This document shows, one piece after another, positions 52,868 through 63,066 of a stretch of DNA of 64,000 bases. A program made the translations under genes and the position numbers. The stretch covers positions 976,013 to 1,040,012 of the forward strand of contig MU006230.1 in the NCBI GenBank assembly GCA_010093685.1, written 5' to 3'. The stretch is from Ophiobolus disseminans. Lineage: Eukaryota; Ascomycota; Dothideomycetes; Pleosporales; Phaeosphaeriaceae. The stretch's first letter is position 1. Every line of letters begins with the position of its first letter. The notes beneath the pieces were generated by a model, which ran no database searches, was not told the origin of the DNA, and was given only the letters and a program-made list of their open reading frames with translations.

Positions 52868-54901
52868 ATGAAGGCCTCAACTTTCATCAGCACCCTGCTT
52901 GCTGGCGCACAAACAGCCACCGCGCTGTACACCAATGGCTCTGTTGTTGCACCTTGCGACTCGCCAATCTACTGCTACGGCGATCTTCTTAAGGAGATTG
53001 AGCTGGCGCGGCCTTTTGAAGATTCGAAGACATTCGTCGATCTACCAACCATTCGGCCACTGAATGAGGTTCTGACAGCCTTCCGAAACCTATCCAGGCC
53101 CATTCAGAACAACACCGCACTCCAAAGCTTTTTGACCACTTACTTCGGCAAAGCAGGCTCGGAGTTAGAGGCGTTGCCGGAAGCAGACCTCGAGGTTCAG
53201 CCCGACTTCCTCGACGCCGTCAACAGCTCGGTGGTCGAGGACTTCACACGCCAGGTCATTGACATCTGGCCGGATCTCACTCGCCGCTATGTAGGAGCTG
53301 GAAATTGCACAGGCTGTGTGTCTTCGTTCCTCCCCGTGAACCGCACGTTCGTGGTGGCTGGTGGAAGATTCCGCGAGCCATATTACTGGGACTCGTTTTG
53401 GGTCATTGAAGGTCTCCTCCGCACCAAAGGCTCCTTCACTCAAATTGCCGAGAACATCATCGAGAACTTCATGGACCTCGTCGAGGAAATTGGCTTTGTT
53501 CCTAATGGCGCTCGACGGTACTATGAGAACCGATCGCAGCCACCTCTACTAACCCAGATGGTACGCGTGTACGTCGAATATACGCAAAACTACACCCTTC
53601 TTGAGCGCGCGTTACCAATCTTGGAACTGGAGTACGACTTCTGGGTCACCAACCGCACCATGGATTTTGAACGTGCTGGAAGGAACTACTCGCTAAGCCA
53701 TTATGCGGTGTCCAACAACCAGCCACGGCCAGAGTCTTACTATGAGGACTATGTAACGGCCAACAACCGCACCTATTTTAACGAGGAAGGCCAGCAATTC
53801 AATGCCTCGCGAGAACTGAACGAGACCGAGAAAGCCACGCTTTACTCCAATCTGGCCTCTGGCGCAGAGTCTGGCTGGGACTACAGCTTGAGATGGGTGA
53901 GAAATCCATCGGATGCAGTCAACGACAATTCTTTCCCACTGCGGTCGCTCAATACCATCAACACCATCCCTGTAGAACTCAACTCGATCTTGTATTATAA
54001 CGAGATCACGATTGCCGACTTCCATCGCCGTGAGGGCAACTACAGCGCTGCACGCGCATGGGCTGGCCGGGCTGCAAATCGAAGCGAAGCCATGACCACG
54101 TTACTTTGGAGCGCTGAACATTACAGCTACTTCGACTACAACGTCACTTCAAGCTCGCAAAACGTGTACACACTTGCAGACAACACCAGCACACCACTTT
54201 CCCTTTCCGGAGCACCACCTGGCATGCAAATTTGGTTCCAGATCAGCCAATTCTACCCCTTCTGGACGGGCGCAGCACCAGAAAGTGTCAAAGGCGACCC
54301 CAAGGCCATGCGCCGCGTCTTCGCACGCATCGCAGAGCTCCTTGACACCCGCGACGGCGCCATCGCCGCCACCAACCTCGTCACCGGCCAGCAATGGGAC
54401 GAGCCCAACGTCTGGCCTCCACTGCAGTACATCCTCATGAAGGGCCTTCTCAACACGCCCCTCGAAGTCTCGGAAGAAGACGACGAAGCCACAACAGAAG
54501 ACTACATCTGGACCCAAGACCTCGCGCTCCAACTCGCGCAACGCTACCTCGACAGCTTGTACTGCACGTGGCGCGTAACCGGCGGCTCAACCGAAGATGT
54601 CCCACAACTGCCCAACGCGCAGGGCAACGGCACCATTTTCGAAAAGTACGCCGACGAGTCTACTAATGCTGCCGGCGGCGGTGGCGAGTACGCTGTTGTC
54701 GAGGGCTTTGGGTGGAGTAACGGTGTGCTGATCTGGGCCGTGGACCAGTTTGCTGAGAAGCTGAAGACTCCGGATTGCGGTAATATTACTGCTGCGGATC
54801 CGGATGGTGGGGATGCGAAGAGGAAGAGGAGTGCGGTCGAATTGGCGAAGAGGGATGCTATGTGGGTGAAGCAGCATAAGAGTGCGAGGAAACTCCGCTA
54901 G
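52868..54901 (+). CDS. Secreted trehalase, glycoside hydrolase family 37
   Basis: 677 residues, intronless, starting at the ATG that opens a signal peptide (MKASTFISTLLAGAQTATAL). It hydrolyses alpha,alpha-trehalose to two glucose molecules. Both GH37 signatures are present: GGRFREPYYWDSFW (about 164-177) and QWDEPNVWPP (about 508-517). Catalytic Asp/Glu residues of the (alpha/alpha)6 barrel are expected in SGWDYSLRW and in the EGFGWSNGV region. About 15 NxS/T sites fit a secreted glycoprotein. There is no N-terminal Ca-binding regulatory part as in neutral cytosolic fungal trehalase, and it is not the GH65 acid trehalase of yeasts. It probably supports use of external trehalose. Confidence 0.93.
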   Translation: MKASTFISTLLAGAQTATALYTNGSVVAPCDSPIYCYGDLLKEIELARPFEDSKTFVDLPTIRPLNEVLTAFRNLSRPIQNNTALQSFLTTYFGKAGSELEALPEADLEVQPDFLDAVNSSVVEDFTRQVIDIWPDLTRRYVGAGNCTGCVSSFLPVNRTFVVAGGRFREPYYWDSFWVIEGLLRTKGSFTQIAENIIENFMDLVEEIGFVPNGARRYYENRSQPPLLTQMVRVYVEYTQNYTLLERALPILELEYDFWVTNRTMDFERAGRNYSLSHYAVSNNQPRPESYYEDYVTANNRTYFNEEGQQFNASRELNETEKATLYSNLASGAESGWDYSLRWVRNPSDAVNDNSFPLRSLNTINTIPVELNSILYYNEITIADFHRREGNYSAARAWAGRAANRSEAMTTLLWSAEHYSYFDYNVTSSSQNVYTLADNTSTPLSLSGAPPGMQIWFQISQFYPFWTGAAPESVKGDPKAMRRVFARIAELLDTRDGAIAATNLVTGQQWDEPNVWPPLQYILMKGLLNTPLEVSEEDDEATTEDYIWTQDLALQLAQRYLDSLYCTWRVTGGSTEDVPQLPNAQGNGTIFEKYADESTNAAGGGGEYAVVEGFGWSNGVLIWAVDQFAEKLKTPDCGNITAADPDGGDAKRKRSAVELAKRDAMWVKQHKSARKLR

Positions 54902-55422
54902 GGTCATGAAGTCTGTGAGGAGTGAACATGAAGGAAGATATATCCACGAATCATGATATGAGAAGGTATGAAATTATAATCAACCGACCAATCCTTCCCA
55001 ATATTCATGTTATTGAAAGTGGAAATGCTATCAAGCCAGTCACCAAAGCCTGCAAAATATAATCTCTACCTTTATCATCATGGATATCTTCAATACCAGA
55101 TTTGATGAGCAGCCCTTTAATTCAGGGAAGTTGAATGCATTTTTCTTGTCTGAGAGTTGTTCACGATCTACAAGGGTAGTATATTCTCACTTCGATATCC
55201 TTTCTGCTTCCAGCTCAATCCAAATTCCGCCTCGAAACTTTCGAACACGTATCTTGTTCAAATTTCAATAGACCATAAATGAGACACAACGTTATCTAGC
55301 CACCAATACCCTAGACAGAACGAACGAAAAGCTGGCACCAAGGAGTATGAAGCTTGTGCGCAGACTGTCGTACATCCGATGGGAAGAACACTAAACTATA
55401 GCAATGAGCTTTTCTCTCCGCT
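54902..55422. other. Intergenic between convergent genes, no gene seen
   Basis: About 0.5 kb; AT-rich; no coding support. Confidence 0.55.
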
Positions 55423-55722
55423 CTACCTGTTAGTCCTTGTTGCCTCGCCTAGTCCAGTATGATCTGGTCCTCGCCGGGACCGTTGCATAGTTCTCAGCAT
55501 GTCCTCGGCAACCTGATTCTCCTTTGTTTTACACCCCAGCGGGAGAGGGAACAATACAAATGCAAACCCCGTTGCGACTGCAAAGTAGACCATCACCGCG
55601 CCGTCACCAAAGTCACAGCCACCGCCACCCTCACTCAACTTCACACCTTTGACCCACGCACTGCCCAAATAAGCAGCCATACCGCCCACAAAGCTCGCAA
55701 TGGAAACGCTCAAGAAACTCAT
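55423..55722 (-). CDS. Hypothetical small membrane protein, 99 residues
   Basis: A single short frame from ATG at 55722. Two hydrophobic segments are seen: FLSVSIASFVGGMAAYLGSA (2-21) and VMVYFAVATGFAFVLFPLPL (~43-62), separated by a Gly-rich loop with one Cys, followed by a polar Arg-rich tail. The composition fits a real small membrane protein rather than chance, but no family is recognised and no splice site is needed. Frame overlap on the plus strand is of lower quality. Confidence 0.45.
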   Translation of the reverse strand: MSFLSVSIASFVGGMAAYLGSAWVKGVKLSEGGGGCDFGDGAVMVYFAVATGFAFVLFPLPLGCKTKENQVAEDMLRTMQRSRRGPDHTGLGEATRTNR

Positions 55723-56293
55723 ACGGCGCGTCCAGCAACGACTGTGAAACTATCGAGCTCTGAAACACCAGATGCCGTCTATCGCTTGAGTTGTACTCCA
55801 CGCACACTACACGGACGGGAAACGGAAGGGAAATGCAACGCGTGCTACGTTTCACAGCCCCCACGCCGGGATTGGCTTCTCACCGGTTAGACTGTGCTAC
55901 TCGTCCATGGCGTGTGTATGAATCAATGGATAAGATTATGCATACTGTGCAAGTACTTGATACCTTACCACTCAACCTCGAGTGCACATACTTGATACTG
56001 CCCTCATGTTACAGCTTCCGACGCCTGATAACTTGGACCTGAAATGTATACAGACAAGTTTGGAATCATGGCTTCTGTCCTGCATGGAGTGTGTGAATTA
56101 ATACATGTCTGACCAGATAAGCGGTGCGTCCATGATTATTTATGTTGGTTGACTATAAATGCGCGCGCAGCGGCTCACCGACAAAGATTTGAGGTGTGAA
56201 AGGCTTCCTTGCCAACGTTGGTTTACGAACTCAGATTATCCTATGAACCCAATGAATTCATGTGCACACTTATCTACTGTCTTATCTCATCGC
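55723..56293. other. Intergenic, no gene seen
   Basis: About 0.57 kb with no supported coding frame. Confidence 0.55.
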
Positions 56294-56904
56294 TCATGCG
56301 GCAGCACCTTTACCCTTCTCCTGCTGTTCCAGCTTCCGTCTCGCCGCAAGAATCATCTCCTCTCTCCTTCGCTGTAGATTCAGCTGCCTCTCATTCTTGT
56401 CTTGGCTCCATGCCTTGGGCTTCGGTTGGCCCTCTGATGCCGGCTCGGCGGCCTGATTCAGCTTGGAAGCGAGGTTGTATCGCGTAATCAAATCTGGTTG
56501 CGATGGCTTTGCAGCGGCGGGTGCGGCTCGTCTTGGTGCTGCGGCGGGGGTAGGGGTAGGTATGGTGAATGATGGCGGTGCCTGTGAAGTGTTAGTCATC
56601 ATGATTCTCGGGTTGAAATGAGTGCACTCACTGTGTCTAGCCCCCGCCCACTCAGGGCACGCTCAGTCGTTGCTGCTACATTGCCGCCGTTTCTTTGCAG
56701 GTCCCAGGCTATGTCCCTTCTACTGAGCTGTGGGAACATCTGCGCTACATGGTCGATCTGGGCGGGGTTCATTCGGGGAGTGTTTCTTTGAGGGGCTGCT
56801 CGCGTGCCCGCCACTGCTGGTTTGCTGAGGTACCATCGTACGGCGAGGAAGCTGACGACGAGGAAGACGATGACTTGGGGTATGTTGATCGACTGTTCAG
56901 CCAT
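56294..56904 (-). CDS. Cue1-like ER membrane protein with CUE domain (2 exons)
   Basis: Exons 56632-56904 and 56294-56581 (50-bp intron with GTGAGT and GACTAAC) give 186 residues. One N-terminal membrane anchor (IPQVIVFLVVSFLAVRWYL, about 8-26) is followed by a CUE domain at ~47-88: MNPAQIDHVAQMFPQLS with the MFP ubiquitin-contact motif, and WDLQRNGGNVAATTERAL with the dileucine-type end. The C-terminus LQRRREEMILAARRKLEQQ is the conserved helix of the family. In yeast, Cue1 anchors and activates the E2 Ubc7 in ER-associated degradation. Start chosen at MAEQSIN; the upstream open frame has no transmembrane or family features. Confidence 0.88.
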
Positions 56905-57384
56905 GTTGGGGTTGCGCGTGTGCGAGTGCGTCAGAGGTGCCGAGGTTTGTGGCGCGATTGTGAGTGGTGGTACAGGGCAGATGTGGCGAAGGCGATGCGT
57001 GGAGGGAAGGCCACCAGAGAGTGAATACCCAGTGTCCGCAACCTTTGACAGAGGAGAGGCTTGATAGGAAAATTGGTGATGCTCAACCGCGGGTCTGGAG
57101 TTGATAGCTATCAAGGGTAGTCGGACTGTTTCGGTGATGCGCCATCTTATCTCCGAACCATCGACGCGCGCCGCTCAGACCCCTTTCAGGCCATTCAGTT
57201 ACTGAACCACGGTTGAACCCTTTCCCCACACCTTCTCGACCCCAGGTTTCCCTATGCCGAGCACCTGATTGCTCAGGCGCCATTCGTTTGGTACTCTAAC
57301 ATCATTATGCGATAATACATTCTCTGAAATACCCTCTACAAGTACACGTCTTTGCCCATTTCTACGCGCCGCGATACAACAGCC
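56905..57384. other. Intergenic between divergent genes, no gene seen
   Basis: About 0.48 kb. Promoters of the Cue1-like and expansin-like genes expected. Confidence 0.5.
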
Positions 57385-58178
57385 ATGAGTGCACACCAGA
57401 TACCCAGGAAAGAGGTTAAGGCGCCAGCGCCAGCGCCAGCGCACTTGAAGGAGGTGGAAACAGCCAAGAGTGCTAATTCAAGCTGGGATATACCCGAGGA
57501 GGGACAGAGCAAGAGGCGGCGCAACCATCTGGGTGCTGGGGCAGGCGCGACACGCTGGGCGCTTTCGGATCGCTTCGATCGCATGCTCCCTCCACACAAG
57601 CGATACTTTGGACGGAGTCGCAGAACATTACTCATCATAGTACTCGTGGTGTTTCTGTGTCTTTTGGCGCTCATAATCGGTCTTGCGGCCGGCTTAAGTG
57701 GGACCAAGAAGTATGACACCACGATTTGCCTCCTGGACGCGCATGCTGACAGATCGAAGGGGACCACAGAACCTACCACTTCCAGGTAGCGCCGAGAAGT
57801 TTACTGGCGACCTCACATATTACGACCCTGGGTTGGGCGCCTGCGGTATCGACTCAGGGGACAATGATGCGGTGGTCGCAGTGTCGCATTACCTCTTCGA
57901 TGAAGTACAGACCGGAACCGACCCTAATCAAAACCCGCTGTGTGGGAAAAAGATTCGAGCCAGACGTGTGAATGAGAAAACAGGAAAATCGGCCAGCATC
58001 GATGTGACTGTTATTGATAGATGTGAGTTTCGAGATGAACAATCCCAACTTCCTTTGCTGACACATACTAGGCACTGGATGTCAACCGACCGATATAGAT
58101 GTCAGTCCTGCCATGTTTGACCAAATAGCCGACCACGATCTAGGTAGGGTCACGGTGACTTGGGCCTGGCTGCCCTGA
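57385..58178 (+). CDS. Membrane-anchored expansin/RlpA-like double-psi beta-barrel protein (3 exons)
   Basis: Exons 57385-57710, 57760-58022 and 58072-58178 (two 49-bp introns) give 231 residues. A basic, Pro/Ala-rich cytosolic head ends in one membrane segment (LLIIVLVVFLCLLALIIGLA, ~81-104), so this is a type II protein. The ectodomain is a DPBB: FTGDLTYYDPGLGACGIDSG, then VVAVSHYLFD, CGKKIRARR, VTVIDRCTGCQPTDIDVS and a final GRVTVTWAWLP. These are the markers of barwin/expansin-like proteins, including the catalytic-type Asp in VIDRC. Fungal relatives bind or loosen cell-wall polymers. The acceptor of intron 1 (CGAAG) is the one that keeps the frame. Confidence 0.88.
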
Positions 58179-58708
58179 GCAACATCGTTATGCTATTCAT
58201 TACACAGTCATTTTTGACCACGTCTGTGGCACACTTTCATGAGTACCAGTTTTACTCTACTTGTCTTACACTATCCTATCTCGCGTTCTCCCTCCGCTAT
58301 TCAAGTATCCAGACCGCTACAATAGTTGCGAATGCCCAAACTTCTCACGATTCGTTGTCCATTCTCGACAGCATCCAGCGATCTCCTATACATGTGAACT
58401 CCATGCTATTCGAAAACATTTTAAATGTTTTGGCACTCGCAGACCCGAGGAAGGAAACCCGGACTCAGCAACACCGAAGCCGAACAACATATCCAAGTCT
58501 GCACCCGTAACCTTGGTCCAGATCCGAGACTTACAAGGGCCAATATCAACAGACGGTCTCGGCAAGATCCCGAGCGCAACCGTGTCGCAGGAATTGCAGA
58601 ACAGACCAGCGTATCCAAATAGTTTGAGACCGCTCAAATCGCACGAGGGCACCAAGCCATCATCGTGGGGGCATTCTCAATACCCCTTGTCACCAGCCTC
58701 TTATTCAG
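58179..58708. other. Intergenic or unresolved 5' part of the next gene
   Basis: About 0.53 kb. The next gene's open frame begins without an ATG after a CTTATTCAG acceptor-like site, so a first exon may lie here. Frames with Pro/Ser-rich sequence exist but no join could be proved. Confidence 0.4.
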
Positions 58709-60371
58709 GTGTACCGCTCCAACTCCACACCAGATTCAGAACCGCAGCAGCGAACCTGGAGCAGCGGGGGTGCATCGTCGATTGTGCGGCAAATAGGCAG
58801 TTTAGACAACAAAGACTTCGACGACGACTTCATCAACAAGAACAACCCGCCACAGTTTAGTAGATATCCACCCTTGAGTCGACCCGCTACCGTGGAACTC
58901 CATCCCCAGGATTCGTACCGCGATTTGGGAAATCCATATTCCAACGATCCGGAGCCTGCTCGTGCTCGTCCACAGACCTGTTTCCCGGGTGCTGATAATT
59001 TTGAGCCGAAAAGACCGGGTGCTGATCCTTTCGAGACGAAAAAGGTGGTGCAAGGTATACCACAACATAGTGTCTCGTTGCCGACGTGGTACAAAGTCGT
59101 GATTATCTTCACATTGGTCTTGGTGTTCCTTGAGGCTGTGGCTATTGGGTATACTTTTTCTCGGGTGAGGCGGCCGGATGCAGTGGTTGGAAAGGATGGA
59201 TTTGGTGGGGCGTCGAATATGGCGAATTCGAGTACGGCGTTGGATGGGTTGAACTTGGGAATGTCGTGGAATGTGTCGAATTTGAAGAAGGGGTTGAATG
59301 TGGCGAATTCGAGCATCGCGTTGAATGGGTCGAGTTCGAATACGGCGTTGAACATATCGATCTCAAGCACCACCTGGAACATGTCGAATTTGAGCACCGC
59401 CTTGAATTATTTCGACTCCGAGCATAGCGTTAAATATCTCGATCTCAAGCACCACCTGAAATATGTCGACTTCGAACACATCGCTGAACATATCGACTTC
59501 GAGCACCACCTTGCATACGTCGACTCCGAGCAAGTCATCAGGCATATTAACTTAAACCAAGCCCCTACTCCCAAGAACCCGAACCAAACCACCAACAGGC
59601 CCAACAGCGTCGAAGAACCCAGTCACAAATCACTCGACTCCAGCGAATCTCTCCAAGCACACTCTCACCATAACCTCAACACTGTGGATCCAGTCACGCA
59701 CAACACTCACATCGATGACCAGACCGCACATGAATACGAGCAAAAAATCTGCGCACCAAATAAACTCCACCCACGCACCGAACCGTGACGAACACATCAC
59801 CGCCCGACAAGAACCAACACCCCAAGACCAAACATTTACATCCACAGTAACCATAACAAGCATCCTCACACTAATATCCACCATCCGCGGCATCCGACCG
59901 CGATTCCTCGAGCATCCGCAGAGCAAGGATGTCGTGGCTTGGGCGCGACGGGATGGTGTTAGCGAATCGACAGTGTGTCATGAGCCGAGTACTACGACGC
60001 TTACGCTGACGGATACCATTACGCATGCAGCGATGTTGGGTGCTGGTGTGGCGGATGCGATGCTGCGAGGTGGGAGTATGAGCGGGTTTGTGTGGCCGAC
60101 GGCGGGGGTGAATGCTACACAGCGAACTGCGAGTATGAGCGGGTTTATGTGGCCGACGCATCGCGCGAATGGGACGGGCAATGCATCGGCGGCTGCTGGA
60201 GCGCTTGTGCTGAGAAGCGTAGATGGGCACGACGTCCATCACTGGAGTCCTATCGTACCCCAAGCGCACACAAAGTACATCATGATCGAGGATAATCGCC
60301 TCACCGAGTGGACACTGAGAGATGCGGCGGCTACTGCGGCCGCAGAGACGGGGGCGGGTGAGTGTGAATGA
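58709..60371 (+). CDS. Ser/Thr-rich single-pass surface protein with tandem repeats (model incomplete)
   Basis: From an acceptor-like CAG at 58706-58708 a frame runs through a cytosolic-like part rich in Pro and Arg, a membrane segment at ~59090-59160 (VVIIFTLVLVFLEAVAIGY) and a repetitive stretch rich in NSSTALN and NMSNLSTALN (59215-59410). From about 59410 the natural Ser/Thr reading moves to another frame (the one continuing to TGA at 60369-60371, with TSTVTITSILTLIS and repeats SMSGFVWPTAG / SMSGFMWPTHR). In the first frame the same DNA reads as odd DFEHH-type repeats until 59788. Either an intron (for example 59513-59558) or a frameshift lies in the repeats. Start unknown. The plan resembles glycosylated wall-sensor-like proteins; function unknown. 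Confidence 0.45.
59215..59545 (+). repeat. Imperfect tandem repeat within coding sequence
   Basis: Diverged units of roughly 45-50 bp built around TTGAATATGTCGAATTCGAGCACC-like words (only the core is constant: tcgA-tt-GAGCACC). They encode NSSTALN units in one frame and HVDFEHHL-like units in another. Confidence 0.7.
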
Positions 60372-61104
60372 GGCGGAGAAGAGAGCTGTGGTTGCAGGAG
60401 TGGAGAGGGGATTATGAGGAATTGTAGTTGCGAACATGTGTTTGTTTCTATGGCTTGTATTTTAGGAAGTGATGGAAGTGTTTTACTTGTTTACTTCCGG
60501 CGGGGGGGTTGGCATGTGTTTGTGGTTTGTGGTTTGTGGTTTGTGCAGTGAGAGTAGGATTTGTGTCGAAGTTGATGGCAGTTTTTGAGCGGCGACAGCG
60601 TGGTTTTTAAGCTGCTTTGCAGACTATTGAGAGGTCGCACAGTGCTGGTGTGTATTGGAGGAAGACGGCTATGACTTAGGAAAGGTGTTGAAGCTTGAAA
60701 TCATATTGTTGGTGTACCTACTAGCGACATGATTGCAATGCTTAGAATTGACCTGACTACGTAATCCTTTATTAGGTTCGAGAAATTCAAGTCGCCAAGG
60801 TCGATCTTCCCGAGGTCGCGTGTGAAGTCAGGATGCACGTGCTCAGGCGGTGATGATTGGCAGGGTTCCTGATATGACGCGTCAAGGCTTCTGGAAGGCT
60901 GAACCCTTGAAGTCCGACGGCTCAACTTCACCTCCCGCTTTGCCGCCCCACTTCACGTCTTCGTGCCTTCGCTCCATCTTTGTAATGTTTAGTTAAGCTT
61001 TTCACATATTCTTCAGTTCTTCACCTCTTGTTCACCCTCCAAGCCATTCGCCCCGGATGCGCCACCCGCAACCATCACGACAGCGCTGAGACGCCTCCGC
61101 CAGC
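60372..61104. other. Intergenic, no gene seen
   Basis: About 0.73 kb. It holds four copies of TTTGTGG at ~60521-60545 and a short G run at ~60500. Promoter of the RBR gene expected near its right end. Confidence 0.55.
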
Positions 61105-63066
61105 ATGTCTACAGTCTTCTCCTCGCTCATACGGCCGGCAAACGTCCGACGCGCTTCAACGACCCCCCAAGAAGCGACAAGTCCTCCGCCGTCACGCGGC
61201 CACCATGGCCTCGACGAACCCGACCTGCGCGACCTCAATGTTTCCCTGCAAGCGCTTACCGACATATTCCCGGACATACAACCCGAGGTCTTCCGCGAAA
61301 TGCTGTCAAGCTTCAGTGAGGAGAGCCGACTTCAGGTCATCACAGAGACACTGCTGAAGCACGGGCACAAGTATGTGCGCGGCCGGTACCGGATGCCCGC
61401 CGAGCAGGAAGAGCAGAGGGAAACGGCGTACACATACAAGTACCGCAGGGTCGATGAGCCGAGGGACACCCGTGGCAAGCCGCTTGCTCTCGAAGACACC
61501 TTCCGGTCCATACGGTACAAGGATGCGGCAAAAGAGGCCTTGTACCAGGAGTTCAAAGGCCTGAGCCACTCCACCGTCAAGGCCGTCCTGGCCGAATACA
61601 ACTGGAGCTATATACAAGCGCGACCCACGCTTTTGGGCCTGTCAAGTAAGAGCTGGAGATCTAGCATCACAAACTTTCTTATGCGACGGAAGGCACCAAA
61701 TGCAAACGATCACCCGCTTGTACTTTGGAACCCCGTAGACGAAAGGTCGAACCGCCCTAGGACGCCGCTGCTTGTTAAGACCAAGAGCGATGAGCTGAAC
61801 CGGGAGCTATACGAGAGCCTCATTGTGCCGGAGTTGGAAAAGCAACGGAAAGATCAACTGCAAAAGGATTTAGAGCTCGCGTTGCAATGGAATGAAGAGG
61901 AGGCCGAGAGGGAGGGCGAGATGTACGATTGCGAATGTTGCTTCATCCCGAACACCCTTCAGCAAATGTCCGCATGCGACGTTGATGGCCACTACATCTG
62001 CTTCCGATGTATACGGCATGCCATCAATGCGGCATTATACGATCAGGGTTGGGCGCGAAACATCAACACCGAGCTATGTACCTTGCGATGCATCGCTCCG
62101 ATGTCTGGCGGCCTGGAGGATTGTCACGGCTGCATCCCACTCGCCTTTGTCAAGCGTGCACTGTTGGAAGAGCGAGACGGCGAAGATAACTACACGAAAC
62201 TCAATGAACGGTTTGCCGGCGAAGCACTCATGAAATCTCAACTCCCACTCATCAGGTGTCCGTTCTGCTCATATGCGGAAATCAATGACCTCGCCCTCCC
62301 AGATGCCGAGCTCTTCACACACCTCCACCTGAAGCACCAGGCTGTCGCCCTTGCCACTCTTGTCTCTATCCCAATATTCGACCTCCTCTTCCAAGCACTG
62401 ACGCAGCTTCTCGTCGCCCTTCTAGTCTGCCTCTACAGCATCTTCACTCTCCTCTCCCCCGACCTATCCACATTCCTGCCTTTCTACAAACCCATCCAAA
62501 CCGCTCTCCGCCGCATCCACCTCAAGCGACGCGGCCTGCGCTTCCAGTGCCTATCGCCCTCCTGCAGCCGCGCATCCTGCCTCACATGTTCCGCCCCCTG
62601 GCACGATCCGCACACCTGCTACTCCAGCCAACTCACCTCCCTACGCCTGACGCTCGAACGCGCCACCACCGACGCCGTGAAGCGCACCTGCCCACAGTGT
62701 AATCTCGGCTTCGTCAAGTCCGAAGGCTGCAATAAACTCGTCTGCCTGTGCGGGTACAGCATGTGCTACGTGTGTCGCCAAGGTCTCGCCCAGGAAGGAT
62801 ACCACCATTTTTGTCAGCATTTTCGTGATCGACCTGGGCAGAGTTGTGCAGAGTGTCAGAAGTGCGATTTGTATCGTGTTGAGGATGAGGATAGGGTTGT
62901 TAGGCGCGCGAAGGATAGTGCGGAGAGGGAGTGGTGGGCGCAGCAGGGCGAGGGGGCGAAGGGCGGATTGGAGAAGGAAGTTGGGAAGGGGAAGGGATTA
63001 AGAGAGAAGGGGAAGAGGGATTGGGAGGGGTGGTTGGAGGGCGTTTTGGAGGGTGTGTTTGTTTGA
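61105..63066 (+). CDS. RBR-type E3 ubiquitin ligase, RNF216/TRIAD3-like, with CUE-like N-terminus and membrane-type insertion
   Basis: 653 residues, intronless. Residues ~42-90 (LNVSLQALTDIFPDIQPEVF) are CUE-like. RING1 starts at Cys275 (DCECCFIPN, YICFRCIRHA). An IBR-like segment follows (IRCPFCSYAEIND, CLSPSCSRASCLTC, WHDPHTC). RING2 is CPQCNLGFVKSEGCNKLVC, with Cys542 in SEGC as the predicted thioester cysteine that makes RBR ligases act by a RING/HECT-like route. GYHHFCQHF and the Cys-rich end match RNF216. Between the two halves of the IBR (~412-452) is a strongly hydrophobic ~40-residue stretch able to form one or two membrane helices, not found in RNF216. The C-terminal ~60 residues are Lys/Gly/Glu-rich. 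Confidence 0.9.
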   Translation: MSTVFSSLIRPANVRRASTTPQEATSPPPSRGHHGLDEPDLRDLNVSLQALTDIFPDIQPEVFREMLSSFSEESRLQVITETLLKHGHKYVRGRYRMPAEQEEQRETAYTYKYRRVDEPRDTRGKPLALEDTFRSIRYKDAAKEALYQEFKGLSHSTVKAVLAEYNWSYIQARPTLLGLSSKSWRSSITNFLMRRKAPNANDHPLVLWNPVDERSNRPRTPLLVKTKSDELNRELYESLIVPELEKQRKDQLQKDLELALQWNEEEAEREGEMYDCECCFIPNTLQQMSACDVDGHYICFRCIRHAINAALYDQGWARNINTELCTLRCIAPMSGGLEDCHGCIPLAFVKRALLEERDGEDNYTKLNERFAGEALMKSQLPLIRCPFCSYAEINDLALPDAELFTHLHLKHQAVALATLVSIPIFDLLFQALTQLLVALLVCLYSIFTLLSPDLSTFLPFYKPIQTALRRIHLKRRGLRFQCLSPSCSRASCLTCSAPWHDPHTCYSSQLTSLRLTLERATTDAVKRTCPQCNLGFVKSEGCNKLVCLCGYSMCYVCRQGLAQEGYHHFCQHFRDRPGQSCAECQKCDLYRVEDEDRVVRRAKDSAEREWWAQQGEGAKGGLEKEVGKGKGLREKGKRDWEGWLEGVLEGVFV

